A stretch of DNA of 64,000 nt from Vibrio sp. 16 (GCF_963681195.1 NZ_OY808998.1:682001-746000); one strand, 5' to 3'. Shown: positions 36,495-46,105, counted from the first letter of the stretch. Translations and numbers: made by a program. Notes: generated by a model not told the origin, from the letters alone.

Positions 36495-37631
36495 TTAACG
36501 AAAACGCATCGCGAGCGTAGCGGCCACATTGCGCGCCGTCATCTCCACGTTAAATGCCGCCTCTTTCAGCGCGGTGGGTAGATCTGTTGCCCCCAACACC
36601 ACACTGAACACCGCATCAATGCCGTGATCATGGACCACGCGACAATCTTGCGCAGTACTGCCCGCAATGCCAATCACAGGTAACTGATAGAGCTTCGCGG
36701 TACGTGCCACGCCAATTGGTGTTTTACCATGAATGGTTTGGCTATCAATGCGCCCTTCACCCGTAATCACTAGGTCGGCATCTTTCACAACTTCAGCAAG
36801 GTTAACCGCATCCATCACTATGTTAATGCCGGGGCGAAGTGTTGCATCAAATAAGCCCAAAAGCGCCGCGCCCAGTCCACCAGCAGCTCCTGCACCCGCT
36901 TGACTGATCACATCCTTACCATTGGTTTGATGGATCATAGCAGCGTAGTGCGCGAGGTTTTGGTCAAGCTGTTCAACCATTTCAGGGGTTGCGCCCTTTT
37001 GCGGGCCAAACACATGAGAGGCGCCTTTGGGGCCACACAAAGGATTATCAACATCACAAGCGACTTCGAGTTGAATCTTTGCTAAACGAGGATCCAAACC
37101 AGACAAATCAATCTTAGCTAAACGCGCTATGGCGCCACCACCAAAAGGCAAGTCGGCTCCCTCAGCGTCGACCAGTTTCGCGCCAAGAGCTTGTGCCATT
37201 CCCACCCCACCATCATTGGTCGAGCTACCACCAATACCGATGATAATGTGGTTCACACCTTTATCGAGTGCCGCTTTGATAAGCTGGCCAGTACCGTAGG
37301 TTGTGGTAAGGAGCGGGTTTCGCTCACTTGGATCCACTAAGTGCAGCCCTGACGCTGCGGCCATTTCAATCACCGCAGTAGAGCCATCACCCAACAAACC
37401 ATAAAACCCTTCCACAGGTTGGCCTAACGGACCGGTGACTTCCACCGTCACGATATCGCCGCCCGTGGCATCCACTAGGGACTGTACGGTACCTTCTCCT
37501 CCATCAGCCATCGGCAGTTTGATGTACTCTGCGTCAGGCATGATTTCTTTAAAGCCATTTTCAATCGCAGTTGCCACTTCCATAGCGGTTAAACTTTCTT
37601 TGTAAGAATCTGGAGCGATAACTACTTTCAT
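36495..37631 (-). CDS. glycerate kinase (GarK/GlxK type)
   Basis: A 378-aa type I glycerate kinase: it begins MKVVIAPDSYKESLTAMEVA, has LPMADGGEGTVQSLVDAT and GIGGSSTNDGGVGMAQALGA, and the late ITGEGRIDSQTIHGK, all family signatures. It phosphorylates D-glycerate to 2-phosphoglycerate (or 3-phosphoglycerate) with ATP, feeding lower glycolysis. It lies 22 bp after the GntP permease and below a CdaR-type regulator, so the unit looks like glycerate or sugar-acid uptake and use. Confidence 0.93.
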   Translation of the reverse strand: MKVVIAPDSYKESLTAMEVATAIENGFKEIMPDAEYIKLPMADGGEGTVQSLVDATGGDIVTVEVTGPLGQPVEGFYGLLGDGSTAVIEMAAASGLHLVDPSERNPLLTTTYGTGQLIKAALDKGVNHIIIGIGGSSTNDGGVGMAQALGAKLVDAEGADLPFGGGAIARLAKIDLSGLDPRLAKIQLEVACDVDNPLCGPKGASHVFGPQKGATPEMVEQLDQNLAHYAAMIHQTNGKDVISQAGAGAAGGLGAALLGLFDATLRPGINIVMDAVNLAEVVKDADLVITGEGRIDSQTIHGKTPIGVARTAKLYQLPVIGIAGSTAQDCRVVHDHGIDAVFSVVLGATDLPTALKEAAFNVEMTARNVAATLAMRFR

Positions 37632-37653
37632 ATTGGTTTCCTATATTGGCTTG

Positions 37654-39006
37654 CTACAGCAGAACAAGACTTAGAATGTAAACTAGCGTCATGGCTGTCA
37701 CGCCTTGTACCAAAGTGGCCATGGTTTGCGCGCGATACGCCAAGCCAACCGACATACGGCTAAACTGAGATACCACCCAGAAGAAGCTGTCATTGGCATG
37801 CGATACCGTCATCGCACCGGCACCAATCGCCATCACCGTTAGCACTCGTCCCATTTCAGAGTCTAGCCCGAGTTGTGCCAACATTGGAGCCACCAAAGCG
37901 GAAGTCGTAACCAGCGCAACCGTTGATGAGCCCTGCGCTGACTTCAATGCAGCCGCCACAATAAACGGCATGAAGATACCAACGCCCAACGCCGATAACG
38001 TCGTACCCAAGTACTCGCCGAGCGGCGTCGCTTTCAACACAGCGCCAAATGCACCACCCGCACCAGTAATGAGTAGAATTGGCGCTGCTGACGTAATTCC
38101 TTGGCTAATACGCTCGCCAAACTCTTCCACCTTGTTGTCACTTTTTAGCAAGCGAACCGACAGGAACAGACCAATAATCAGCGCCGTCAGTGGTTGGCCT
38201 AAGAAAGAGAGAACATCAAACATAGTGCCATCGCCTAACGGCAGGCTTGGGAACTTAGCGATAGAGCCTAAACAGATCAGAAGAATAGGGACGAAAATGG
38301 GTGCGAACGCTTGGCCCGCTGTCGGCAGTTCACCATACGAAGCCTTGAGCTCTTTCCAATCTTGTTTTGCTTCAGCTAACTGATCACCGCCATCAGGCTC
38401 CACATCTTTGAATCGATTTGCCCACAACATACCTGCAATCGCAGCGGTCGCGGCCACAAAGATACCGACACCAATCACCAAACCCAGATTAGATTCAAGG
38501 CCTAGGTTACCCGCTGCCGCGATTGGACCCGGTGTTGGCGGAACGAAGGTGTGTGTCGCATAGAGACCCGTCGCCAATGCCACACTCATCGCCACGCTGG
38601 AGGTTTTTAAACGGTTCGCGAGCGACTCTTTTAGCGAGTTCAAAATCACGTATCCCGAATCACAAAACACAGGCACCGAAACGATGTAGCCAATGATGCT
38701 CATGGTGAGTGTTGGTGAGCGTTCGCCAAGCACTTTAATCACCGTATCGGCCATGGTAATGGCTGCGCCACTTTTTTCTAAGATGACACCAATGATGGTG
38801 CCCAAAACAATGACTAAGCCGATATAGCCCAAAATACCGCCAAAGCCGGAAGCGATGGTTTTTGCGATGCTATCTGCCGGTAATCCATAGGCAAATGCAG
38901 CTAAAAAGGCGGCAACGATGAGTGCTAAAAAGGGGTGTAACTTAAATTTGGTGGTTGCGAGGACGATAAAGGCTATCACCCCCAGCAAGATTAGGATAAG
39001 ACTCAT
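37654..39006 (-). CDS. GntP family permease
   Basis: A 450-aa inner-membrane protein with about 12 hydrophobic segments. SGYVILNSLKESLA and THTFVPPTPGPIAAAGNLG are GntP-family motifs. The ATG at 39006 is chosen over an upstream one because ACGGAG precedes it and the family begins MSLILIL. It likely imports glycerate, gluconate or a related sugar acid by proton symport; pairing with glycerate kinase makes glycerate the best guess. Confidence 0.9.
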   Translation of the reverse strand: MSLILILLGVIAFIVLATTKFKLHPFLALIVAAFLAAFAYGLPADSIAKTIASGFGGILGYIGLVIVLGTIIGVILEKSGAAITMADTVIKVLGERSPTLTMSIIGYIVSVPVFCDSGYVILNSLKESLANRLKTSSVAMSVALATGLYATHTFVPPTPGPIAAAGNLGLESNLGLVIGVGIFVAATAAIAGMLWANRFKDVEPDGGDQLAEAKQDWKELKASYGELPTAGQAFAPIFVPILLICLGSIAKFPSLPLGDGTMFDVLSFLGQPLTALIIGLFLSVRLLKSDNKVEEFGERISQGITSAAPILLITGAGGAFGAVLKATPLGEYLGTTLSALGVGIFMPFIVAAALKSAQGSSTVALVTTSALVAPMLAQLGLDSEMGRVLTVMAIGAGAMTVSHANDSFFWVVSQFSRMSVGLAYRAQTMATLVQGVTAMTLVYILSLVLL

Positions 39007-39040
39007 GATAACTCCGTTTATTATTGGTTTACTCAGGGTA

Positions 39041-39057
39041 TGTGAAGTCGTTTCACA
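39041..39057. promoter_or_regulatory. candidate operator before gntP
   Basis: TGTGAA-GTCGT-TTCACA is a 6+5+6 palindrome 35 bp before the gntP start. The spacing is one base off the standard CRP site, so it may be a CdaR-type or CRP-like operator. An ACTCAGGGT direct repeat flanks it (39031 and about 39058). Confidence 0.45.
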
Positions 39058-39186
39058 CACTCAGGGTGTCTGTAGGGACGGGGCTATTATTGAGCGATTC
39101 GAGCCACATTCCTTTATGCAAGGTGACAAATTTATCAATTCAAAAGGCAACATAAACTGTCAACTTGCACAAAAACCTAATGGTAA

Positions 39187-40329
39187 TCACAAGCATTTTA
39201 AGGCTAGATATAACTGCACCTTATGATCTAACTTGTTGATTTTTAGATTAGTCACCTCTTCTATCTTTTCCAATCGGTAACGGAGTGTATTTCGGTGAAT
39301 ATGTAGCGCTGCACAAGTTTGAGCTAGATCGCAATCTTGGTCAAAAAACACGCGGAGTGTTTTAAGTAATGCGCCCTTGCTGTCTTGTTGTTGGAGCTTG
39401 ACCAGTGGTTCTAGTAGCTGTGCTTGCCTCCACTCGTCTTGTTTTAAGCCCCCCACTAACACCGATAGCTTATGATCTTGATAGAAAAGAATGGCGTCTT
39501 TGCTCTGCTTTGCGCCATCTAGCGTTGCTTTGGCGGTATCGTAAGAACGCGCTAAACCTGCCAGCCCCGGGAAATACTGCCCCATCGCAATCTGGATCGA
39601 AAAGTCCGATTCTTGCTCTACGCGCTTAAGAAGCTTTTTCACACGGCGCCGCTCTTCCATGTGATTCCAGACACCACCAACCAGCGTAACGGGTTTGAGC
39701 ACTACCACTTCATTCATCGATACCGACACGATACCAACGATATTGTTTCGCTCTGGATACTCGAGCAAGTGGACCAATTTCTGAAGATGCTCCAGCGTTA
39801 AAGGCTGCCCTTTTTTTGGGATCACTTTCACTGCGGCGGCAATTCGGGGTTGAGAAAGGTTGAGATCCAAACGCTCAGCAATCGATAGCAGTTGGTTTTC
39901 GTTTAATGTAGAGCCTTGAATAAGCTGGATAAGTAACTCTTCACGATGACGTTTGTTCCACTGAATCTGCGCCATCATGGCTTCTTGTTCGACAATCAGT
40001 TCAGCGGTCATTTTGACAAGCTCACCATAGCGCCTGACTTCATCGGGTTGACCTGATATGCCCACCACACCAATGACCAACTCTTGGTGAAGAATAGGGA
40101 GGTTGATCCCCTCTTTGACGCCATTTAGTGTGCTGGCTACGGTCTTGTTGATTTCAACCGTACGATTGTCGTGGATCGCTAACAGCGCGCCTTCATGAGT
40201 GCGGTGCAAACGGGAGGGATCACTAGAGCCGATGATCTGTCCGTTTTCATCCATCACGTTAACGGGAAATTGAATAATTTTTGTCGCTCGCTCTACGATT
40301 TGGCGAGCAATTAGCGTGTTTAACTGCAT
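39187..40329 (-). CDS. sugar-diacid regulator, CdaR family
   Basis: A 380-aa regulator. The N-terminal sugar-diacid recognition domain starts LIARQIVERATKIIQFPVNVMD and the C-terminal PucR-type helix-turn-helix is in TCAALHIHRNTLRYRLEKIE. CdaR activates glucarate/galactarate/glycerate genes in E. coli. Here it lies 180 bp upstream of gntP-glycerate kinase on the same strand, and probably activates them in response to glycerate. Confidence 0.9.
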   Translation of the reverse strand: MQLNTLIARQIVERATKIIQFPVNVMDENGQIIGSSDPSRLHRTHEGALLAIHDNRTVEINKTVASTLNGVKEGINLPILHQELVIGVVGISGQPDEVRRYGELVKMTAELIVEQEAMMAQIQWNKRHREELLIQLIQGSTLNENQLLSIAERLDLNLSQPRIAAAVKVIPKKGQPLTLEHLQKLVHLLEYPERNNIVGIVSVSMNEVVVLKPVTLVGGVWNHMEERRRVKKLLKRVEQESDFSIQIAMGQYFPGLAGLARSYDTAKATLDGAKQSKDAILFYQDHKLSVLVGGLKQDEWRQAQLLEPLVKLQQQDSKGALLKTLRVFFDQDCDLAQTCAALHIHRNTLRYRLEKIEEVTNLKINKLDHKVQLYLALKCL

Positions 40330-40473
40330 TAGTGCGCCTTATGATCACCCACTATCGGTATTTTGCTTAACATATCACAAGGGCACCTTGAATCACGCAG
40401 GGCAAATTCGACCCGCTCACAGAGAGAATAAAAAAATGCCCGAGGCTCTCCCTCAGGCACAATTTAGTTCAGG

Positions 40474-40956
40474 TTATTCATACTGGGCCAGCCAGTGTTT
40501 TAACAGCAGATTGAGCTCAGTCTGTTGCTCATGACTCAGTCCGGCGACTAACTGAGTCTGCACGCCCACATGCTCCTCAATGATTTGGTCAATCAACTTC
40601 AGCCCCTCTTGAGTCAGCTCAACGGTCACACTGCGACGGTCTTCTTTGCTGTGCTGGCGGCTGATCAAACTTTTGGCTTCTAACTTGTCGAGCCGATTGG
40701 TCATGGCGCCTGATGTCAGCATCATGGAATTAATCAGCTCTGAAGGCGTTAAACGAAACGGCGCGCCACTTCGACGCAAAGTCGCGAGCACATCAAACTC
40801 ACCGAGCTTTAAGTCATATCGCTTATGCAGCTCTGCAACCTCAGACTCCATGTACTTTGCAATTCGCATTAAGCGACCCATGATCGCCATAGGCTGAGTA
40901 TCCAAATCTGGCTTCTCATCGGCCCACTGGCTCACCACTTTATCTATCGCATCCAT
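40474..40956 (-). CDS. MarR family transcriptional regulator
   Basis: A 160-aa winged-helix protein: LGEFDVLATLRRSG, SELINSMMLTSGAMTNRLDKLE (recognition helix) and SKEDRRSVTVELT (wing with the DRR signature). The ATG at 40956 is preferred over upstream ATGs because one of them falls inside the operator palindrome at 40988-41011. It is divergent from the EamA exporter, and two matching operators lie between, so it most likely represses both genes until a small ligand binds. Confidence 0.9.
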   Translation of the reverse strand: MDAIDKVVSQWADEKPDLDTQPMAIMGRLMRIAKYMESEVAELHKRYDLKLGEFDVLATLRRSGAPFRLTPSELINSMMLTSGAMTNRLDKLEAKSLISRQHSKEDRRSVTVELTQEGLKLIDQIIEEHVGVQTQLVAGLSHEQQTELNLLLKHWLAQYE

Positions 40957-40987
40957 GAATCTCTCTCTTACTCCCATAGCAAACTCG

Positions 40988-41011
40988 AAGTATCTTAACA
41001 TAAAGATACTT
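40988..41011. promoter_or_regulatory. MarR operator 1
   Basis: AAGTATCTT-aacata-AAGATACTT, a perfect 9+6+9 palindrome 32 bp upstream of the MarR start. Confidence 0.8.
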
Positions 41012-41045
41012 TACAAACAGCAATGTGAGGAGTAAGTTTAACTTA

Positions 41046-41069
41046 AAGTATCTTAATATGAAGATAAAT
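41046..41069. promoter_or_regulatory. MarR operator 2
   Basis: AAGTATCTT-aatatg-AAGATA-aat repeats the first operator's left arm and spacing, with an imperfect right arm. It runs into the start codon of the EamA gene at 41068, 58 bp from operator 1. Confidence 0.7.
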
Positions 41070-41967
41070 GATGAACATATTGCTTGCGATGATCCCCGCC
41101 TTCTTTTGGGGAACCACTTATGCCGTTACCCAATACACACTCGCGGATTGGCCGCCATTGTTGTTAGGGGCGATAAGAGCGCTCCCTGCTGGTCTGCTGC
41201 TTCTGGCATTCAAACCCAGTTTACCTAAGGCGCAAGATTGGGGCGTTCTTGTTCGCTTGGGCTTTATCAACATTGCCACCTTCTTTGTTCTGATCTTTGT
41301 TATGGCGCTCACGCTGCCATCAGCCATTTCTGGGGTGGGAATGATTTCAGTGCCCGTATTCGCGATGCTCTACACTTGGTTGCGATACAAAAAACGCCCG
41401 GGTCGACTGCAGGCGGTCAGTGGGGCGGCACTGATTGCTCTAGCTTGGATGCTGTTTGATCCGCGCTCCATCAGCTTAAACCCCGTTGGTTTGGCGGCGA
41501 TGCTTGGCGCGATCAGCTGCATTATTGTCGGCAGTTCATTAACCAAGTCACTAGGTGAGCGTATTCACTGGTGGACAGTATTGAGCTGGCAACTGATTCT
41601 AGGCGGCGCAATCCTAACGCTTGCTGCCATCATCCATAGCATGATTCAACCCGCCCAATACATCGCGGCGATTGAGCAGCTCTCGATGACCAACGTGTTG
41701 GGGCTACTTTGGGTTGTTCTACTCAATACTGCGCTGGGCTACGGTCTGTATGTGTGGTTGTTGCAACGCATGTCTGTGGTCGATTTTACCTTTGGCGGTA
41801 TTGCTAACCCTGTGGCGGGGATCGTATCTGGGCTGCTATTGCTCGGTGAGTCTTTTACCCCCGTGCAATACAGCTTAATGGTAGGCATGATCGCGATGTC
41901 GCTGTTACCCCAAGTGGTAGACAGCTTGCGCTCCCAAGCCAAAGCACAAAGGCATGCAGAAATTTAG
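41068..41967 (+). CDS. EamA/DMT family transporter
   Basis: A 299-aa inner-membrane protein with ten predicted hydrophobic segments in two EamA repeats; it begins MMNILLAMIPAFFWGTTYAV, a typical DMT start. It likely exports a metabolite or drug. Its divergent MarR regulator and the paired operators suggest induction by its substrate. Confidence 0.88.
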   Translation: MMNILLAMIPAFFWGTTYAVTQYTLADWPPLLLGAIRALPAGLLLLAFKPSLPKAQDWGVLVRLGFINIATFFVLIFVMALTLPSAISGVGMISVPVFAMLYTWLRYKKRPGRLQAVSGAALIALAWMLFDPRSISLNPVGLAAMLGAISCIIVGSSLTKSLGERIHWWTVLSWQLILGGAILTLAAIIHSMIQPAQYIAAIEQLSMTNVLGLLWVVLLNTALGYGLYVWLLQRMSVVDFTFGGIANPVAGIVSGLLLLGESFTPVQYSLMVGMIAMSLLPQVVDSLRSQAKAQRHAEI

Positions 41968-41981
41968 AGTGGTAAGCGTCA

Positions 41982-43370
41982 TCAACAAGGCGTGCAAGTG
42001 GATACAGCGCGGTTTTCTATCGCTTTCGGGATAGTGATGGAAAACTTTGCACCGCCTAGTTGGCTTTGGCTGACGGCCAATCGCCAGCCAAGATTCTTCG
42101 CTGCTTGATTGGCGATCGCCAAACCTAAACCAAAGCCGCCTTGATTTAAGTTTCGGCTCGCATCCAAGCGAGAAAAGGCGATGAAGATTTCTTCTTGTTT
42201 CTCTTCAGGTATCCCTTCACCGTTGTCTTCAACATGGATCAGGTAGCAGGTTTGGTCCTGCTCGATCGACACTTCAACTTTGCCATTACCATATTTGTTC
42301 GCGTTCTTGATCAAATTATCGAGCACCAATTTAGCGTAGCAATCGCAGCCATAGACCTTAGGGTTATCCAATTCGTGTTGAATAACAAACGTCGCGCTGC
42401 CCGGCTCCGCGGTAACTTGGATGCGATCTTGGCAGAGCTCAACCAACGAAAAACAAGTCGGCTCTAGCTGCATTTCTCCATGCTGGTTGGTCAGCTTTGC
42501 CAGTTTGAGGATGTCTGACGTTAACAGTGAAATATCGCCAATATAACGGTCTATTTGATCAAATAGGTCGTTTTTATCGACGGTATCCTCTCGCCTTAGC
42601 AGATCACTGGCCATCTGAATACGCGTCAACGGCGTTCGAATCTCATGAGGAATGGCGTAAGAGAAGATTTGCGCCTGTTTGACGCGAGCTTCAATATCGT
42701 CCGCCATGTAATTGAAACTCTCAACAATCTCTTTCATCGGTGACAGAGCACTCGGCTCAGCGCGCACGCTCAGATCTCCCTGACCAAAAACGCGCTGCGT
42801 GTGGAGTAGCTTTTTGACACGTCGATTAATCATCACAAGCGGCGTGTATATCAGAAGCCCGATCACCAAACCAATCAAAGTAAACAAGGCGGTAAAAAAC
42901 TGTGTATCTTCATCCTCATACCACTCTTCGTGAGTGTGAGAGGGCTCTTCAATTTCAGTCAGCAGTAAAAACTTGTCGCTGTTGGGAATGGGTAACGCAG
43001 AAGAGAAATAGTCGTCGTCACGCACGTACACCTTGGGTCCTGTGTCACTGACAAGCATCACGCACTCTTTACACCGCTCGCCCGCCACCTCACTGTTGTC
43101 CACCAATGAGAGCGTGTAGTTATAGAACACCAACTCGTCTTGACTGTTTAGCCTTTCGTATAGCCCATCTGGCTCGCCCTCAGTTTCGAGGTAACGCTTT
43201 ACATGAATGGCAGAGCTCTCAACAAACGAATCAATGTCTCCTTGTAGCATGTAGCCGTCAGTAAGTTTGGTAAACAAGGTAATGGTACCCAGAATACTGA
43301 CCACTCCCGTGAGGTAGAGATAGGTGAAGATTGAGCGACTTTTTTTGCGTTTTACCATCATGGGAGCCAT
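41982..43370 (-). CDS. orphan sensor histidine kinase
   Basis: About 462 aa. The first transmembrane segment is near YLYLTGVVSILGTITLF, then a periplasmic sensor of about 140 residues containing CKEC, then a second segment (FTALFTLIGLVIGLLIY), a HAMP-like linker, HisKA with PHEIRTPL (phospho-His), and an ATPase with DNLIKNANKYG (N box), DNGEGIP (G1) and GGFGLGLAI (G2). The ATG at 43370 is chosen over an ORF start 32 codons upstream because that extension is implausible. No response-regulator gene is adjacent, so it must signal to one elsewhere. Confidence 0.87.
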   Translation of the reverse strand: MAPMMVKRKKSRSIFTYLYLTGVVSILGTITLFTKLTDGYMLQGDIDSFVESSAIHVKRYLETEGEPDGLYERLNSQDELVFYNYTLSLVDNSEVAGERCKECVMLVSDTGPKVYVRDDDYFSSALPIPNSDKFLLLTEIEEPSHTHEEWYEDEDTQFFTALFTLIGLVIGLLIYTPLVMINRRVKKLLHTQRVFGQGDLSVRAEPSALSPMKEIVESFNYMADDIEARVKQAQIFSYAIPHEIRTPLTRIQMASDLLRREDTVDKNDLFDQIDRYIGDISLLTSDILKLAKLTNQHGEMQLEPTCFSLVELCQDRIQVTAEPGSATFVIQHELDNPKVYGCDCYAKLVLDNLIKNANKYGNGKVEVSIEQDQTCYLIHVEDNGEGIPEEKQEEIFIAFSRLDASRNLNQGGFGLGLAIANQAAKNLGWRLAVSQSQLGGAKFSITIPKAIENRAVSTCTPC

Positions 43371-43498
43371 TGAATCCAAAGCATCAGTCAAAATATTATC
43401 GAGCTGGCAGCAGAAAAAACACGCTTGATTGCACGCCAGCGCAACGAAAAGTGGACAACCTAGCACAACCGGCGGGCGTTTTATATCTTAGAAATGAA

Positions 43499-43527
43499 AA
43501 AGCCTGCTGTGAGGGGCTGCAGGCTTT
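43499..43527 (-). terminator. terminator after the acetyltransferase gene
   Basis: AAAGCCTGC (43499-43507) pairs with GCAGGCTTT (43519-43527). In the minus direction the stem is followed by TTTTTC. It ends the large sugar operon, about 86 bp past the stop. Confidence 0.8.
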
Positions 43528-43613
43528 AAAGAGAAAGAGACGTCTTCCGCCAACATGCTGAAGGCTGTCTTATCATCTAGGCAGTGTTGCGGGTAGGCTC
43601 TCCTAGCAGAACT

Positions 43614-44180
43614 CTAGAGATCACCTTGATCAATCGAACGGATAACACGGCACGGGTTACCCGCCGCGACAACATTCGCAGGAATATCTTTCGTCACTAC
43701 GCTACCGGCACCAATGACACTGTTAGCACCAATGGTAACGCCCGGACAAACGATAACACCGCCGCCAAGCCACACGTTATCACCAATCGTAATCGGTGTA
43801 CCAAACTCAACGCCATCTTCTACGCGCCCTTTTACATCTAATGGGTGGCCTGCCGTGTAAATTTGTACATTCGGCGCGAACAGCACATTATCACCAATGT
43901 GCACCTCTGCCACATCGAGCACCACGCAGTTAAAGTTAGCGTAAAAGTTTTTGCCAAGTTTTATGTTCGAGCCGTAATCACAACGAAATGGCGGCTCGAG
44001 ATACGCCCCCTCGGAATCCGGAATCAAACGGTCAACAGCGCTTCGCCACTCTGGGCTATTTGGAATGCTATTGTTCAGTGTTTGCAACACCTTACGGCAC
44101 TCAATACGTTCGTTGAACAGTTCTTCGTCCCACGCTTCATAAGGCTCACCTGCGAGCATTTTCTCTTTTTCGCTTCTCAT
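43614..44180 (-). CDS. maltose O-acetyltransferase type (LacA/Maa/NodL)
   Basis: A 188-aa protein with the N-terminal Maa domain (SEKEKMLAGEPYEAWDEEL) and a left-handed parallel beta-helix of hexapeptide repeats (IGDNVWLGGGVIVCPGVTIG). The catalytic His lies in TAGHPLD. It acetylates sugar hydroxyls with acetyl-CoA, perhaps to detoxify surplus oligosaccharides. Its ATG overlaps the preceding GH13 stop by one base (TGATG), so a GTG one codon earlier is not used. It is the last gene of the sugar operon. Confidence 0.9.
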   Translation of the reverse strand: MRSEKEKMLAGEPYEAWDEELFNERIECRKVLQTLNNSIPNSPEWRSAVDRLIPDSEGAYLEPPFRCDYGSNIKLGKNFYANFNCVVLDVAEVHIGDNVLFAPNVQIYTAGHPLDVKGRVEDGVEFGTPITIGDNVWLGGGVIVCPGVTIGANSVIGAGSVVTKDIPANVVAAGNPCRVIRSIDQGDL

Positions 44181-46105
44181 CACTCAGTTACCTTTAACCA
44201 CAGCACATCATAGGCTGCCAGCAAAATATCTTCACCGACCAGTTCCTTACCAGATAGTAAGTCTCGGGTTCGCCTTGACCCCAAAATATCGCATATCGAC
44301 GCCGGAATTGATTGCGAGGATTCGGCGAAATTACAGAGAGCGAGAAGTTGCTCACCCTTTGCGTTAGTTCGGCAGTAGGCAAAAAGTTGCGAACGATAAG
44401 TTTCTAAAATCTCAGTCTTTGCATTACCAAACTCAGGGTGATTTCTACGCAGTGCAATCATCTGTTTAAGATCTTGGTTGATGCGATGCTGATAACTGCC
44501 TTTGCTTTCTGCCAATGCGACCGCTTCTGCGCTAATTTGAGGGCGGTTCACCCAGCGCGCATCTTCGCGTTTAAACTCATCATTCAAGTAGCTGTGATCG
44601 TTCAACATACCTAGCTCATCACCTTGATAAATCAGCGGAATACCACCGATGCTCAAGTTGATGCTATTAAGCAGACGAATACGCTTCAATGCGTGCTCAA
44701 TCGCTTGTGAATCATCTGCTTCTATCGCTTTTTCTAACCCCGCAAGAGAGGCCAAAGAGCCACATACTCGGCAATCACCCGTAGTTGGGTTTTCTTGGAA
44801 TGGCACTCCTTGAGAGAATGAGCCGTCGAATTTGCCAGTGTAGAACTGATTCAAAAAGCGGCGATGCTCATAGCCATTAATGCCAAGCTGCTCAGCGACT
44901 GCATCATCAAACGTCCAGCCAATATCGTCGTGACAACGAATGTAGTTCACCCATGAACACTGGTCTGAAATCTCAAAGCTTTTCTTTAATGATGCTGTCA
45001 GTAACTTGGTTTCACGTGTTGCCAAACTTTCCCACATCAGCGCCATCATCAGTGGGTTGTAGGACAACTGACACTCATCTTTGTCGATGTACTGTGCCAC
45101 CTCATCTGGGTGCACAATCGCTTCAGATTTGAATAACACGGCAGGCGCTGCAATCTGCAAACAGGTGTTGAAACACTGAATCAGAGTATGCGCCTTCGGC
45201 AAGCTTTCACATTGGGTCCATTTCTCTTTCCAAATAAACGCCAAGGCGTCCAAACGCAGACCTTCACAACCGATGTTAGCTAGAAACAGCATCTCATCAG
45301 TAATCGCGTTAAATACTGCAGGATTTGAGTAATTGAGATCCCATTGGAAGCTGTTGAATGTCGTCCAAACGTACTTCTCTACATCTTCTAAGAAAGTGAA
45401 GCTGCCACGACGAACGGTTGGGAAGATCTCGCGGCAAGTTTGATTGTACTCATCCACTTCTTGCTTATCCGTGAAGAAGTAATAAAAGTCTTCAAACTCA
45501 GGGTTGCCTTTACGCGCTTGCTCCGCCCAGTGGTGTTCATCTGAGGTGTGGTTGAACACGAAATCCAGCACTAGGCTGATGCCTTCATCACTCAATGCCT
45601 CTGCTAACTGCGCCAGATCTTTCTCTGTGCCTAGCTTTGGATCGACCTTGCGGTAATCCGACACGGCATAGCCGCCATCACTGTCCCCTTCTGGTGCTTT
45701 GTAAAGCGGCATCAGGTGCAGATAGTTAATCCCCAGAGACTTGAGGTACGGGATCTTCATTTGTAGCTTTTTCAAATCACCCGCAAACAAGTCGACATAC
45801 ACCGCCATGCCGAGCATTTTTTCACTGCGGTACCAACTTGGATTACCGAGGCGCTTCTCATCCAAGTTCTTCCATTTGCGTTTGCGACCTGCAAAGGCTT
45901 TGGCAAGCACAACCACCAGCTTTTGTAGATGCAAGAAGAAGTCATAACGTTCACCATAAAGCGAGTGCAGTTGCCCAACTAAAGATGGAAAATGCTGCGC
46001 CAAACGTTCAAGAAACACCTTTTCATCTTTTTTGGTTAGCTTTGGCAATTCAACCGAATCAAGAACTTGCTGCAGTGCTTGCTGGGTTTGTCGTTCGTTT
46101 AACAT
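44180..46105 (-). CDS. amylosucrase/sucrose hydrolase-like GH13 enzyme
   Basis: A 641-aa GH13 protein with the N-terminal helical domain usual in amylosucrases (GH13_4). Catalytic residues are visible: nucleophile Asp in EGLRLDALAF, acid Glu in LFKSEAIVH, stabilising Asp in IRCHDDIGW. No signal peptide, so it acts in the cytoplasm. Amylosucrases move glucose from sucrose to a glucan; relatives only hydrolyse sucrose. Which applies here cannot be told. It overlaps the GH32 stop by seven bases and the acetyltransferase start by one, so it is tightly coupled in the operon. Confidence 0.85.
   Translation of the reverse strand: MLNERQTQQALQQVLDSVELPKLTKKDEKVFLERLAQHFPSLVGQLHSLYGERYDFFLHLQKLVVVLAKAFAGRKRKWKNLDEKRLGNPSWYRSEKMLGMAVYVDLFAGDLKKLQMKIPYLKSLGINYLHLMPLYKAPEGDSDGGYAVSDYRKVDPKLGTEKDLAQLAEALSDEGISLVLDFVFNHTSDEHHWAEQARKGNPEFEDFYYFFTDKQEVDEYNQTCREIFPTVRRGSFTFLEDVEKYVWTTFNSFQWDLNYSNPAVFNAITDEMLFLANIGCEGLRLDALAFIWKEKWTQCESLPKAHTLIQCFNTCLQIAAPAVLFKSEAIVHPDEVAQYIDKDECQLSYNPLMMALMWESLATRETKLLTASLKKSFEISDQCSWVNYIRCHDDIGWTFDDAVAEQLGINGYEHRRFLNQFYTGKFDGSFSQGVPFQENPTTGDCRVCGSLASLAGLEKAIEADDSQAIEHALKRIRLLNSINLSIGGIPLIYQGDELGMLNDHSYLNDEFKREDARWVNRPQISAEAVALAESKGSYQHRINQDLKQMIALRRNHPEFGNAKTEILETYRSQLFAYCRTNAKGEQLLALCNFAESSQSIPASICDILGSRRTRDLLSGKELVGEDILLAAYDVLWLKVTE

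Noticed and set aside
37793..38383. 196-codon plus-strand ORF opposite gntP
   Set aside because: Shadow frame of a strong membrane-protein gene; no start signal or family match.
43467..43613. Possible response-regulator gene beside the sensor kinase
   Set aside because: The interval holds only a terminator and noise; no receiver-domain coding frame is present.
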